DNA of 64,000 nucleotides from an uncultured Prolixibacteraceae bacterium (GTDB lineage: Bacteria > Bacteroidota > Bacteroidia > Bacteroidales > Prolixibacteraceae): positions 47,362 to 111,361 of the forward strand of contig CALGIG010000005.1 in NCBI GenBank assembly GCA_937915865.1, in the 5' to 3' direction. A program made the translations under genes and the position numbers. Shown piece by piece: positions 16,602 through 25,060 of this stretch. Below the pieces are notes generated by a model. That model was not told where the DNA came from. It saw only the letters and a program-made list of their open reading frames with translations, and ran no database searches. Positions within the stretch are counted from its first letter, which is position 1. Each line of letters starts with the position of its first letter.

Positions 16602-16757
16602 TCAATATGGTTCAATTTCTACATCTATTTCAAGTCCAGGCATTTCGAGATAATAATACGTACGTCCCCCTTCAAATTTTGCCCCCCAACCCATTTCATA
16701 CCGTTGCTCCAATTCTTCAATTTGGAAGAGTTCAACTAGTTGTTTCACATTTTTCAT
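16602..16757 (-). CDS. Candidate RiPP precursor peptide 1 (51 aa)
   Basis: The start MKNVKQLVE is followed by the shared 15-residue leader segment (10-24). The tail (about 27 residues) is acidic and aromatic, with GGRTYYYLEMPGLEIDVEIEPY at the end, and unlike the tail of peptide 2. The shared segment differs by only 3 of 45 bases between the two genes, which points to a recent duplication with core diversification. There is no Cys, so lanthionine or sactipeptide rings are excluded; both leaders keep a Trp at position 24. It lies 113 bp downstream of the LytTR gene. Confidence 0.78.
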   Translation of the reverse strand: MKNVKQLVELFQIEELEQRYEMGWGAKFEGGRTYYYLEMPGLEIDVEIEPY

Positions 16758-16869
16758 ATTTCTAGTGGTTTAAAATTATTACCACCAAGTTAGTACATAA
16801 ATACTTCTTAAAATTGCTGTGTGGAATCTATCTAATAAGCGTATTAAAATTGGCTGTGAACGTATTGAA

Positions 16870-17193
16870 TTATCCCATGAGCGTGTTGGTTAGTGCCTTG
16901 ATATTTCGGTGTGAAACCACCTGTTTTGTTCCATTGAGCAGCGCAATCTTTCGTTGTTTCACCTTGAACTCACTAATTTTATGGGCATTCACCAAGCAAT
17001 TCCGGCGTATTCGCACAAAAAATGGCGGTAACGAATCGCCTATTTCGCGCAGCGACTTTGAACACGAGAACTTCTCGCCAGTTTGTAGGTAGAAAAACGA
17101 ACAACCGCATTCGGCCTCGATAAATAAAATCTGTGTTTTTTCAATCTGTTTGATTACGCCAAGACTGCGAACTAAAATAAAATCTTTCTCCAT
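16870..17193 (-). CDS. LytTR-domain DNA-binding regulator
   Basis: A 107-aa protein consisting only of a LytTR DNA-binding domain (FFVRIRRNCLVNAHKISEF near 58-76, then NGTKQVVSHRNIKAL). It has no receiver domain or membrane part. LytTR regulators often control bacteriocin and quorum-sensing genes. It lies directly upstream of the precursor genes in the same direction, so it is likely their regulator. The signal it answers to is not visible; it may act with a sensor elsewhere. Confidence 0.85.
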   Translation of the reverse strand: MEKDFILVRSLGVIKQIEKTQILFIEAECGCSFFYLQTGEKFSCSKSLREIGDSLPPFFVRIRRNCLVNAHKISEFKVKQRKIALLNGTKQVVSHRNIKALTNTLMG

Positions 17194-17253
17194 CGTTGTT
17201 ATCTTTTGCGGGTTAGTAAATTTTTTTTGGGGAAATAGCGTGGATCATTGCTA

Positions 17254-17571
17254 TTACTTGTATCTGAGGGAGTCGAAGCCCTTTGTACAAAGTAAAGCAA
17301 CGCCTACGCTTTGCCAGCTACTGCAAATCTTGGGACATATCCGCAAGAGCAGTGTTACCGGGGTCATAACAGTGGTTGGTTCAGCCAGCGAACGGATAAT
17401 TCCGCGCGACTGTACGGTTATATCAACCTTTATTATTGGCAGGAGAACTAAGGCAATTAGAACGAAACAAACAAGTAGCAAATAAATTACTGGTTTATAT
17501 TTCGAAAACCTCGAATAATGTTTTTCAACGGTGGATTGAATAATTTCTTTTGGAAAAATTTGTTGTGTCAT
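17254..17571 (-). pseudogene. HlyD 5' fragment (broken copy)
   Basis: The first 73 codons are the same as in the HlyD gene at 9993 (start, membrane helix and the first part of the beta-barrel as far as TTVMTPVT). At 17353 the match ends and the frame runs into 32 unrelated residues before a stop. The coiled-coil and lipoyl parts are absent, so it cannot act as an adaptor. It is a by-product of the 446-bp duplication. Confidence 0.9.
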
Positions 17572-17798
17572 TTGGTCTGGAAAAAAAAATTAGTACTGCT
17601 ATTAATCCTGTTATTTATGAAAAGGTAACCCTCTTGTTTTGTTAAAATTTGTTAAAATTATGCCCAATAAACATACAACGACCCCAAAATATTCAGTAAC
17701 TAAATGCTGTGTATATGAACCCAGGGTGTAATCAACTGATGTGGTTGGAATGAATTACCAAGTCTTCCATCATTTCCAGCAGAACATCAAAAAGAATA
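17353..17798. repeat. 446-bp direct repeat, copy B
   Basis: Exact copy of 10923-11368 in the same orientation. Left junction: a sequence of unknown origin (17194-17352). Right junction at 17798: beyond it the sequence differs from the isomerase gene. Homologous recombination between the two copies would delete or release the 6.4-kb segment as a circle. Confidence 0.95.
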
Positions 17799-17972
17799 GC
17801 ACATAGTTAGACTTTAGAACAAGCATTACTGTTGTAAGGCGCCACGAGCCGATAGTATGGCTTATTATCTGCTTTTGTTACATAGTAGTGTACATGATAT
17901 AAAGATGTGTTCAGATTAATAATCTCTTTTGCCTAATAAATAGTCATTTTTTCAAAAAATTTTCACCTTCTC

Positions 17973-17986
17973 TGCAAACGTTTGAA
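17973..17986. promoter_or_regulatory. Putative LacI-family operator
   Basis: TGCAAACGTTTGAA contains a perfect 10-bp palindrome with central CG (17975-17984), close in sequence to the site at 198-213. It lies about 68 bp upstream of the -33 box of the transporter operon, a position that suits activation rather than simple blocking. Confidence 0.5.
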
Positions 17987-18051
17987 ATGGGCTTTTTTTA
18001 CTTTTAGGAGGCATTTTTGCTTGCTGTTCAAGGCTTTTGAGCGTTTTAGCA

Positions 18052-18084
18052 TTTGGATTTTTCGAAACAACTTTTATATCTTTG
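18052..18084 (+). promoter_or_regulatory. Bacteroidetes-type promoter of the maltose operon
   Basis: TTTG at 18052-18055, a 21-nt spacer, and TATCTTTG at 18077-18084 match the primary sigma consensus of Bacteroidetes. The expected transcript start is near 18091, giving a leader of about 225 nt before the transporter ATG. Confidence 0.6.
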
Positions 18085-18316
18085 CATCAGTTAATTCCGT
18101 TTTTTGTTAATTCTGTACATACTTCATTGGGGTGCCTGAAAAGGGTTTCAGGCGGGTTATAGTTAATTCCAGACATTTGATGATGTTTTGAGGTTAGGTT
18201 TATAATTACAACCTAAATTGTTAGGTACATTTATATTTCTTATGAATCTTCAATAAGTGAGGGTTTTTTAAGTCTTATGTCTTGTATCTTACATTTTGAA
18301 TCTAAAAATTAAACCA

Positions 18317-19831
18317 ATGAAGAAGAAACCTGCATTAAGTTTTTGGCAAATCTGGAACATGAGCTTTGGCTTTCTGGGTATCCAGTTTGGTTTTGCACTC
18401 CAAAATGCCAATGTCAGCCGAATTTTTGAAACGCTAGGCGCTAAAGTCGACGACATACCAATTTTATGGATTGCTGCACCGGTAACCGGGCTGATCATGC
18501 AACCCATTATTGGGCACATGAGCGATAAAACCTGGAACCGGCTGGGGCGTCGTCGTCCATATTTTATGGTGGGCGCTATATTGGCATCACTTGCTTTACT
18601 GCTAATGCCAAATTCGCCTGCCTTGTGGATGGCTGCCGGTTTGCTTTGGATCATGGATGCATCCATCAATATTTCAATGGAACCTTTTCGCGCGTTTGTT
18701 GGTGATATGCTTCCGAGCGAGCAACGAACAACAGGATTTGCCATGCAGAGCTTTTTCATCGGTACTGGTGCTGTTGTCGCCTCGGCGTTGCCATACATAT
18801 TTACGAACTGGCTCGGTATTTCGAATGTGGCTGACACCGGTGAGAAAATTCCTGATTCGGTGAAGTTCTCTTTTTATATGGGAGGAGCTGTTTTTCTCCT
18901 GGCGGTTTTGTGGACCATTTTTACTACAAAAGAATATTCTCCTGAAGAACTTGCTGAATATGAAGCCGAACATAAACAATCGGCTCAAATTAAAGATTCA
19001 GTAAAACAATCGGCACAAAGTCTTCTTCCGAAATTTACCAGAAATGGATTTGTATGGCTGGTTGTTGGGTTGATCGGAAGCATATTGGTTCAGCAGATGA
19101 ATTGGGAAAAGGAACTTTATATTTTGTCGGTCGGATTGGGAGCTTTTGGTCTTATTCTTTTGGTATCAGCTTTTTACACTCGCCAAGGGAAAACCGGGAA
19201 TGGCTTTGTTGAAGTTATCACCGATTTGATGAATATGCCAAAAACCATGAAACAATTGGCAATAGTCCAATTCTTTTCGTGGTTTGCATTGTTTGCCATG
19301 TGGATTTATTCTACCTCAGCAGTTACAAGTCATATATACGGAGCCACCGATACAACATCGAAGCTATACAACGATGGCGCCGATTGGGTTGGTGTCCTCT
19401 TTTCGATTTACAATGGTTTTGCTGCAATGGTAGCTTTTGGTCTGCCTGTTTTGGCAAAATTGACGAGTCGGAAAATGGCTCATGCTATTGCTCTGGTTTG
19501 CGGCGGTTTGGGATTGGTATCATTTTATGTGGTAAAAGATCCTGATATACTGATCATATCCATGTTGGGTGTTGGTATTGCATGGGCAAGTATTTTATCA
19601 ATGCCTTATGCTATTCTCACTGGCTCGCTTCCTGTAGGGAAAATGGGAACCTACATGGGAATCTTTAATTTCTTTATTGTAATCCCTCAAATTTTAGCAG
19701 CAAGTATCCTGGGTTTTTTCACCCGAAACTTGTTTGGCGGCCATGCCATTTATGCCATTATACTTGGCGGCGTTTCGTTGCTGATTGCTGCGGCCACCGT
19801 AATGTTTGTAGACGATGTTGACCAGAAATAG
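18317..19831 (+). CDS. MFS sugar transporter (maltose/maltodextrin type)
   Basis: A 504-aa, 12-helix transporter of the SLC45/GPH-like MFS branch that serves as inner-membrane maltose importer in Bacteroidetes. Visible are the conserved loop GHMSDKTWNRLGRRRPYF (about 74-91) and a second MFS half from about 260. The ATG at 18317 is preferred over an upstream TTG at 18296. It starts a + strand operon with beta-phosphoglucomutase, maltose phosphorylase and two amylases, which supports maltose or short maltodextrins as substrate. A LacI-type operator and a good promoter lie upstream. Confidence 0.88.
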   Translation: MKKKPALSFWQIWNMSFGFLGIQFGFALQNANVSRIFETLGAKVDDIPILWIAAPVTGLIMQPIIGHMSDKTWNRLGRRRPYFMVGAILASLALLLMPNSPALWMAAGLLWIMDASINISMEPFRAFVGDMLPSEQRTTGFAMQSFFIGTGAVVASALPYIFTNWLGISNVADTGEKIPDSVKFSFYMGGAVFLLAVLWTIFTTKEYSPEELAEYEAEHKQSAQIKDSVKQSAQSLLPKFTRNGFVWLVVGLIGSILVQQMNWEKELYILSVGLGAFGLILLVSAFYTRQGKTGNGFVEVITDLMNMPKTMKQLAIVQFFSWFALFAMWIYSTSAVTSHIYGATDTTSKLYNDGADWVGVLFSIYNGFAAMVAFGLPVLAKLTSRKMAHAIALVCGGLGLVSFYVVKDPDILIISMLGVGIAWASILSMPYAILTGSLPVGKMGTYMGIFNFFIVIPQILAASILGFFTRNLFGGHAIYAIILGGVSLLIAAATVMFVDDVDQK

Positions 19832-19974
19832 AGAGAAAACCGGAAGAATTGAAAAGTATAGTTTTTAGCCTTGGTACAATTGACAAAGGATAAATCCCGT
19901 CAGCGAGGTAAAAAGATGATTTTTTTTCGGATTGTGCGAGATTGACTTAAAATGAACTAAAACAAAATTACTAC

Positions 19975-20664
19975 GTGACTAAGATAGAAGCATGTTTATT
20001 TGACCTTGATGGGGTAGTGGTTGATACAGCCAAATACCATTTTATAGCATGGCGTACTTTGGCTGAAGAATTGGGTTTTGAATTTACCCTTGAAGACAAT
20101 GAAAGGCTGAAAGGCGTTAGCCGGATGCAGTCGCTCGAAATATTGCTTGAGATAGGTGGTTTGCAGTTTAGTGATCAGGAAAAACAAAATATGGCTAATA
20201 GGAAAAATAATCTTTATGTTGGCTATATCGAAAAAATGACCCCTGAAGAAATTCTCCCTGGAGTCGAACAATTTCTCTATAATTTAAAAGAGAACAATAT
20301 AAAAATAGCATTGGGCTCGGCTAGTAAAAACGCACCTATGATTCTGGAGCGCATAGGCTTGACAACTTTTTTTGATTCAGTTATTGATGGAAATTTGATA
20401 ACTGAAGCCAAACCAAATCCTGAAGTTTTCCTGAAAGGAGCGGAAAGACTGTGTGTTAAACCCGAAAATTGTGTGGTTTTTGAAGATGCTATTGCCGGAA
20501 TTGAGGCTGCACACAATGCCAATATGTATTGTATTGGTATTGGGCAACCTGAAACACTTGGCATTGCCGATTTGGTTATTGCAGGCTTTGAAGGTTTTAC
20601 TGTTGAAAAACTGAAAGCCTCCTTCCTTTTCCCCCCGGGGAAAGATTTGGATGATATTCAGTGA
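19975..20664 (+). CDS. pgmB: Beta-phosphoglucomutase (HAD superfamily)
   Basis: A 229-aa HAD enzyme that turns beta-glucose 1-phosphate into glucose 6-phosphate. Visible are the phosphorylated-Asp motif FDLDGVVVDT (residues 8-17), the cap motif ERLKGVSRMQSL, LGSASKNAP (motif II), the Lys of EAKPNPEVFLKGAE, and EDAIAGIEAA with the metal-binding Glu-Asp. Start codon is GTG. It handles the product of the GH65 phosphorylase encoded next, so the pair completes phosphorolysis of maltose to glucose 6-phosphate plus glucose. The gene lies 143 bp after the transporter. Confidence 0.93.
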   Translation: MTKIEACLFDLDGVVVDTAKYHFIAWRTLAEELGFEFTLEDNERLKGVSRMQSLEILLEIGGLQFSDQEKQNMANRKNNLYVGYIEKMTPEEILPGVEQFLYNLKENNIKIALGSASKNAPMILERIGLTTFFDSVIDGNLITEAKPNPEVFLKGAERLCVKPENCVVFEDAIAGIEAAHNANMYCIGIGQPETLGIADLVIAGFEGFTVEKLKASFLFPPGKDLDDIQ

Positions 20665-20851
20665 TGTTATTTGCTTGTAAAGGAAATATAAATGAGTACA
20701 AATTAACGCTTTGGAAAATAAAATGTTAAATCACATTATCTGCAATGATAGGGTTGGACAAATAGAATATTTTCTTTCAGAAGGGAAAGTAAAATTATTG
20801 AGAGAAGAGAGTAGAAAATAACTGGATTCATTTTCAGAAAAAAAATTAGGT

Positions 20852-23161
20852 ATGAAGAATTATATCATACACGACGAGTGGAAAATCATTGAGGATGGGT
20901 TTCATAAAGAAGAAAACCGGGTTACCGAGAGTTTGCTGAGCATTGGTAACGGAAGATGTGGTCAGCGCGCAAACTTTGAGGAAAAGTACTCGGGGGATAG
21001 CCTTCGTGGAAGTTATGTGGCAGGTATTTATTACCCCGATAAAACACGGGTAGGCTGGTGGAAAAATGGTTATCCTGAATATTTCGCAAAAATACTGAAT
21101 GCTACCAATTGGATTGGGATAAATGTTTGGATCGATGGTGAGGAACTTGATCTCAACAATGCTGAAGTTTTATCTTTTTATCGTGATTTGGATATGAAAA
21201 CAGGGTTACTAACCCGTAGGTTTGTAGCTCAAGTTGCTGAAGGAAAACAAATTGAGGTTTTTTCCAAACGTTTTTTAAGTATTGCTGACCAAGAGATCGG
21301 AGCAATTAGTTATTCAGTTAAAGCCCTGAATTTTTCAGGAATAATTTCGTTTGAGCCATATATTAATGGCGATGTGATAAACGAAGACTCAAACTACGAC
21401 GAAAACTTCTGGAATGAAATCACCCGGAAAATTTCTGGTCAATCTGGATTGGTTTGTATCGAAACAAAAAAAACAGCTTTTCAGCTTTGTACAGGAATGA
21501 GTTATAAGGTTTTGGTTAATAATGATTTAATTATACCCGAGACAAATTCAATAGAGAAGGAAAAATATGTTGGTTCCAGATTTCTGGTAATTGTAAAACC
21601 GGGCGACGAAATTACACTGGAAAAATATGCGGCACATATTTCAACTCTTTACCATGCTCAAAATAAATTAAAAGATGCTACCGAAAAAGCACTGAAAAGA
21701 GCCATAGAAAAAGGTTTTGATAAATTATTGAGCGAACAGCAAAAGGCTTGGGCCAAACGTTGGGAAACAAGCGACATTCGTATTGAAGGTGATATTGCCG
21801 CTCAACAAGGTATTCGGTTCAATATTTTCCAGTTAAACCAAACTTACCTGGGCGACGACGAACGCCTGAATATTGGACCAAAAGGTTTTACCGGAGAAAA
21901 ATATGGTGGGGTAACGTATTGGGATACTGAAGCTTATTGTCTCCCATTTACACTTGGTACAGCACCGCAAATGGTTTCGAAAAACCTATTATTGTATCGT
22001 TACAAACATTTGCCAAAAGCTATCGAAAATGCTGAAAAACTAGGCTTTAAAGGAGGTGCAGCGCTTTTCCCAATGGTGACAATTAATGGCGAAGAATGCC
22101 ATAACGAGTGGGAAATCACATTTGAGGAAATTCACCGGAATGGAGCAATTGCTTATGCAATTTACAATTATATCAACTACACCGGCGATAAGGAATACCT
22201 AGCTCCTTATGGCTTCGAAGTATTGCTGTCTATCTCACGTTTCTGGAGCCAGCGAATTAATTGGTCCGAAGAAAAGAAGAAGTTTGTTTTACTTGGAGTA
22301 ACTGGCCCCAATGAGTATGAGAATAATGTAAACAATAATTTTCACACTAACTACATGGCAGTGTGGACTTTGAAATATACCCTCGAAGCAATTGATTACC
22401 TGAAAAAAGAACATCCTATGTTGCATGAGGTTTTGGTGAAGAAACTAAAATTTCAGGAATTAAAAGAAACTGCTCGCTGGAAAAGAATAATCAATGAAAT
22501 GTACTTTCCTTATGATTTTACCCGGAAGATTTACCTTCAGCAGGACGGCTTCCTGGATAAAGAACTAATTCCGGCCAACCAATTATTACCCGAAGAGCGA
22601 CCAATCAACCAAAAATGGTCGTGGGACCGTATTTTGCGATCGCCATACATCAAACAGGCCGACACATTGCAAAGCATTTATTGGTTCGAGAGTGAATTCG
22701 ATAAAGCATCCATTGAACGACATTTTGATTTTTATGAACCGCTGACTGTTCACGAATCATCGCTTTCGAGCTGTATTCATTCTATTTTGGCTTCGGCTCT
22801 TGGTCGGCAGGATAAAGCTTACGAAATGTATTTGCGAACGGCACGTCTCGATCTGGACAATTACAACAACGACACTAGCGACGGCTTACATATTACCAGT
22901 ATGGGTGGAACCTGGATGGCTTTTGTTCAGGGATTTGGCAGAATGCGTGTTCTGAACGGGCAACTACATATTAATCCGTTTATTCCTGATGGATGGAAAT
23001 CATATTCATTCCGGCTGAATTTCAGAGAAGCACATTTGGAATTTTCAATAGACAGAACGCTAATAAAGGTATTTAACCACTCAAAAGCAAGTATAGAGAT
23101 TTTTGTGCATGGCAAACAGTATCAAATACCTGCAAAAAAGGAAGTTAATATTAAAAACTAG
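20852..23161 (+). CDS. GH65 maltose-phosphorylase-type enzyme
   Basis: A 769-aa glycoside hydrolase family 65 protein: N-terminal beta-sandwich (1-270), linker, (alpha/alpha)6 barrel (about 320-690), C-terminal beta-sheet. The general acid is Glu488 in TGPNEYENNV (family motif TGPDEYxxNV, here Asp to Asn), and phosphate-site residues follow from YIKQADTLQ onward. It would split maltose with phosphate to beta-glucose 1-phosphate and glucose. Kojibiose or trehalose phosphorylase is possible within the family, but amylase neighbours and the beta-phosphoglucomutase favour maltose. No signal peptide, so cytoplasmic. Confidence 0.92.
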   Translation: MKNYIIHDEWKIIEDGFHKEENRVTESLLSIGNGRCGQRANFEEKYSGDSLRGSYVAGIYYPDKTRVGWWKNGYPEYFAKILNATNWIGINVWIDGEELDLNNAEVLSFYRDLDMKTGLLTRRFVAQVAEGKQIEVFSKRFLSIADQEIGAISYSVKALNFSGIISFEPYINGDVINEDSNYDENFWNEITRKISGQSGLVCIETKKTAFQLCTGMSYKVLVNNDLIIPETNSIEKEKYVGSRFLVIVKPGDEITLEKYAAHISTLYHAQNKLKDATEKALKRAIEKGFDKLLSEQQKAWAKRWETSDIRIEGDIAAQQGIRFNIFQLNQTYLGDDERLNIGPKGFTGEKYGGVTYWDTEAYCLPFTLGTAPQMVSKNLLLYRYKHLPKAIENAEKLGFKGGAALFPMVTINGEECHNEWEITFEEIHRNGAIAYAIYNYINYTGDKEYLAPYGFEVLLSISRFWSQRINWSEEKKKFVLLGVTGPNEYENNVNNNFHTNYMAVWTLKYTLEAIDYLKKEHPMLHEVLVKKLKFQELKETARWKRIINEMYFPYDFTRKIYLQQDGFLDKELIPANQLLPEERPINQKWSWDRILRSPYIKQADTLQSIYWFESEFDKASIERHFDFYEPLTVHESSLSSCIHSILASALGRQDKAYEMYLRTARLDLDNYNNDTSDGLHITSMGGTWMAFVQGFGRMRVLNGQLHINPFIPDGWKSYSFRLNFREAHLEFSIDRTLIKVFNHSKASIEIFVHGKQYQIPAKKEVNIKN

Positions 23162-23182
23162 TTCCAGAAAAACACAGCTCTT

Positions 23183-25033
23183 ATGAAAAAAATAGTTTTA
23201 TTCATTGTTAGTTTAGCTTTTAGCATCAGCGCTTTTGCACTAAATGTTGACCGTCTTGAGCCATTATTCTGGTGGATTGGAATGAAAAATCCTACAGTTC
23301 AGCTGATGGTGCATGGCACAAACATTGCATTCAGCCAGGTTAACCTGGATTATCCGGGTATTTCGATTGAAACCGTTACACGTTCTGAAAACCCGAATTA
23401 CTTATTTATCGATTTAAAAATTTCATCGGAAACCAAGGCCGGAAAATTTCCTATTCATTTCAGGCTAAATAAAAAGGAAGTAATAAGTTATCAGTATGAA
23501 TTAAAAAACCGGGAATCAAATTCTGCTTCCAGAAAAAGTTATACGAATGCTGATGTGATGTATCTTTTATTCCCTGACAGGTTTGCCGATGGTGATCCGA
23601 CAAATAATTCGATTGAAGGAATGCCTGATAAAATGAACCGTGAAAATTCATTTGGACGACATGGCGGTGACATTAAAGGGATAATTGACCATTTAAATTA
23701 TTTGAAAGAACTTGGTGTTACAGCCTTATGGACAACTCCTTTACTTGAAGATAATCAGCCCACTGGCTCTTATCACCAATATGCAACCACAAATTACTAT
23801 AAAATTGATCAACGGTTCGGGACCAACGACGATTATAAAAATATGGTTGCCAAATGCCATCAGAACGGAATAAAAGTGATCATGGACATGATTCCTAATC
23901 ATTGCGGAAGCGCACATCCTTGGATGAAAGATTTACCGTTCCACGATTGGATAAATGGAGATACGGTTTATACCCAAACAAATTACCGGATTTCAACAAT
24001 AACCGATCCTTACACCTCGCAATTCGATAAAAATCTGAATTCCGACGGTTGGTTTGTAAGCGAAATGCCCGATTTGAATCAACGCAACCCGTACATGTTA
24101 ACTTATTTAAAGCAATTCGCTATATGGTGGGTAGAGTTTTCGGGATTGGATGGTATACGGGTCGACACCTATCCATACAACGATCCGGTAAAAGTAGCCG
24201 AGTGGACCAAAGCCATTCGCGAAGAATTTCCAAATATTAATATTGTAGGCGAGTGTTGGCAACACTCTGTTTCGGATGTGGCCTACTGGCAAAGCGGAAC
24301 ATTAAACTACAATGGTTACGACTCCGGTCTGCCTTCAGTGATGGATTTTAATATGCACGATGCTATTTCTGCAGCATTCAACGAAAACGAACAAGGCTGG
24401 GATTCGGGAGTTGCTCGATTATGGCAAAAACTTACCCAGGATTATTTGTATGCCAATCCATTTAACTTGGTCATTTTCACTGAAAATCACGACACTCAAC
24501 GCTTTAGCACAGTCGTGGGTAACGATGTGAAAAAATACCTGCTTGGTTTTACTTACCTGCTTACCACCCGTGGAATCCCGCAGATTTATTACGGCAGCGA
24601 AATCATGATGGGAGGCGATAAAGGAAAAGGCGATGGCGATATCCGTCGTGATATGCCTGGCGGTTGGGCGGGCGACACCCGCTCGGTGTTCACGAGTAGT
24701 GGTCGTACAGAAACCGAAAACTATGTATTCGATTACATGAAGAAACTGATTCACTGGCGTACCGAAAATCCCGTAATTCATTCGGGCAGGCTGTTGCACT
24801 ATATTCCTCGCGACAATGTATATGCCTATTTCAGAATTAATACTGAAAAAACGGTAATGGTGGTTTTGAACAACAATACCAAACCGATGAGTGTTGACCC
24901 TAAATTCTTTGGTGAAGGAACAACAGGCTTTATCAAAGGGAGTGATGTAATTAGCGGAAAGGTATATGAATTGGATCGTCCATTTGAAGTAGATGGAAAA
25001 ACCGCGGTAGTCCTTGAGTTGAAAAAGCTATAA
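23183..25033 (+). CDS. Periplasmic GH13 amylase/neopullulanase (SusA-like)
   Basis: A 616-aa secreted alpha-glucan hydrolase. Residues 1-19 are a signal peptide (AFA|L). Residues about 20-120 form the beta-sandwich found before the barrel of cyclomaltodextrinase/neopullulanase enzymes. The GH13 barrel has nucleophile Asp328 (GIRVDTYPYN), acid Glu357 (VGECWQH) and transition-state Asp437 (ENHDTQRF). The C-terminal beta domain starts about 530. It would cut maltooligosaccharides in the periplasm to maltose for the transporter. It begins 21 bp after the GH65 gene. Confidence 0.92.
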   Translation: MKKIVLFIVSLAFSISAFALNVDRLEPLFWWIGMKNPTVQLMVHGTNIAFSQVNLDYPGISIETVTRSENPNYLFIDLKISSETKAGKFPIHFRLNKKEVISYQYELKNRESNSASRKSYTNADVMYLLFPDRFADGDPTNNSIEGMPDKMNRENSFGRHGGDIKGIIDHLNYLKELGVTALWTTPLLEDNQPTGSYHQYATTNYYKIDQRFGTNDDYKNMVAKCHQNGIKVIMDMIPNHCGSAHPWMKDLPFHDWINGDTVYTQTNYRISTITDPYTSQFDKNLNSDGWFVSEMPDLNQRNPYMLTYLKQFAIWWVEFSGLDGIRVDTYPYNDPVKVAEWTKAIREEFPNINIVGECWQHSVSDVAYWQSGTLNYNGYDSGLPSVMDFNMHDAISAAFNENEQGWDSGVARLWQKLTQDYLYANPFNLVIFTENHDTQRFSTVVGNDVKKYLLGFTYLLTTRGIPQIYYGSEIMMGGDKGKGDGDIRRDMPGGWAGDTRSVFTSSGRTETENYVFDYMKKLIHWRTENPVIHSGRLLHYIPRDNVYAYFRINTEKTVMVVLNNNTKPMSVDPKFFGEGTTGFIKGSDVISGKVYELDRPFEVDGKTAVVLELKKL

Positions 25034-25060
25034 TTAGTATATAAATCTAAATCCTTAAAA

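Larger units (their letters stand above)
17799..18316. other. Intergenic region upstream of the maltose transporter
   Basis: No gene seen. It holds the right edge of the minus-strand island, a LacI-type palindrome and a promoter, listed separately. The region is AT-rich. Confidence 0.6.

Noticed and set aside
16373..16757. Lanthipeptide or sactipeptide precursors
   Set aside because: The tails have no Cys and the locus has no LanB/LanC/LanM or radical SAM gene.
16373..16757. Direct ComX homologues
   Set aside because: Apart from small size and a Trp they do not resemble ComX; the ComQ comparison rests only on the enzyme half and is kept as an analogy.
10923..17798. 446-bp repeats as an insertion sequence or transposon ends
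   Set aside because: There is no transposase, no terminal inverted repeat and no short target duplication; the repeat is simply part of the hlyD gene and its flank.
20723..20821. 32-codon frame between the phosphoglucomutase and GH65 genes
   Set aside because: It has a start and stop but no recognisable motif, no relation to neighbours and no clear translation signal; chance is as likely.
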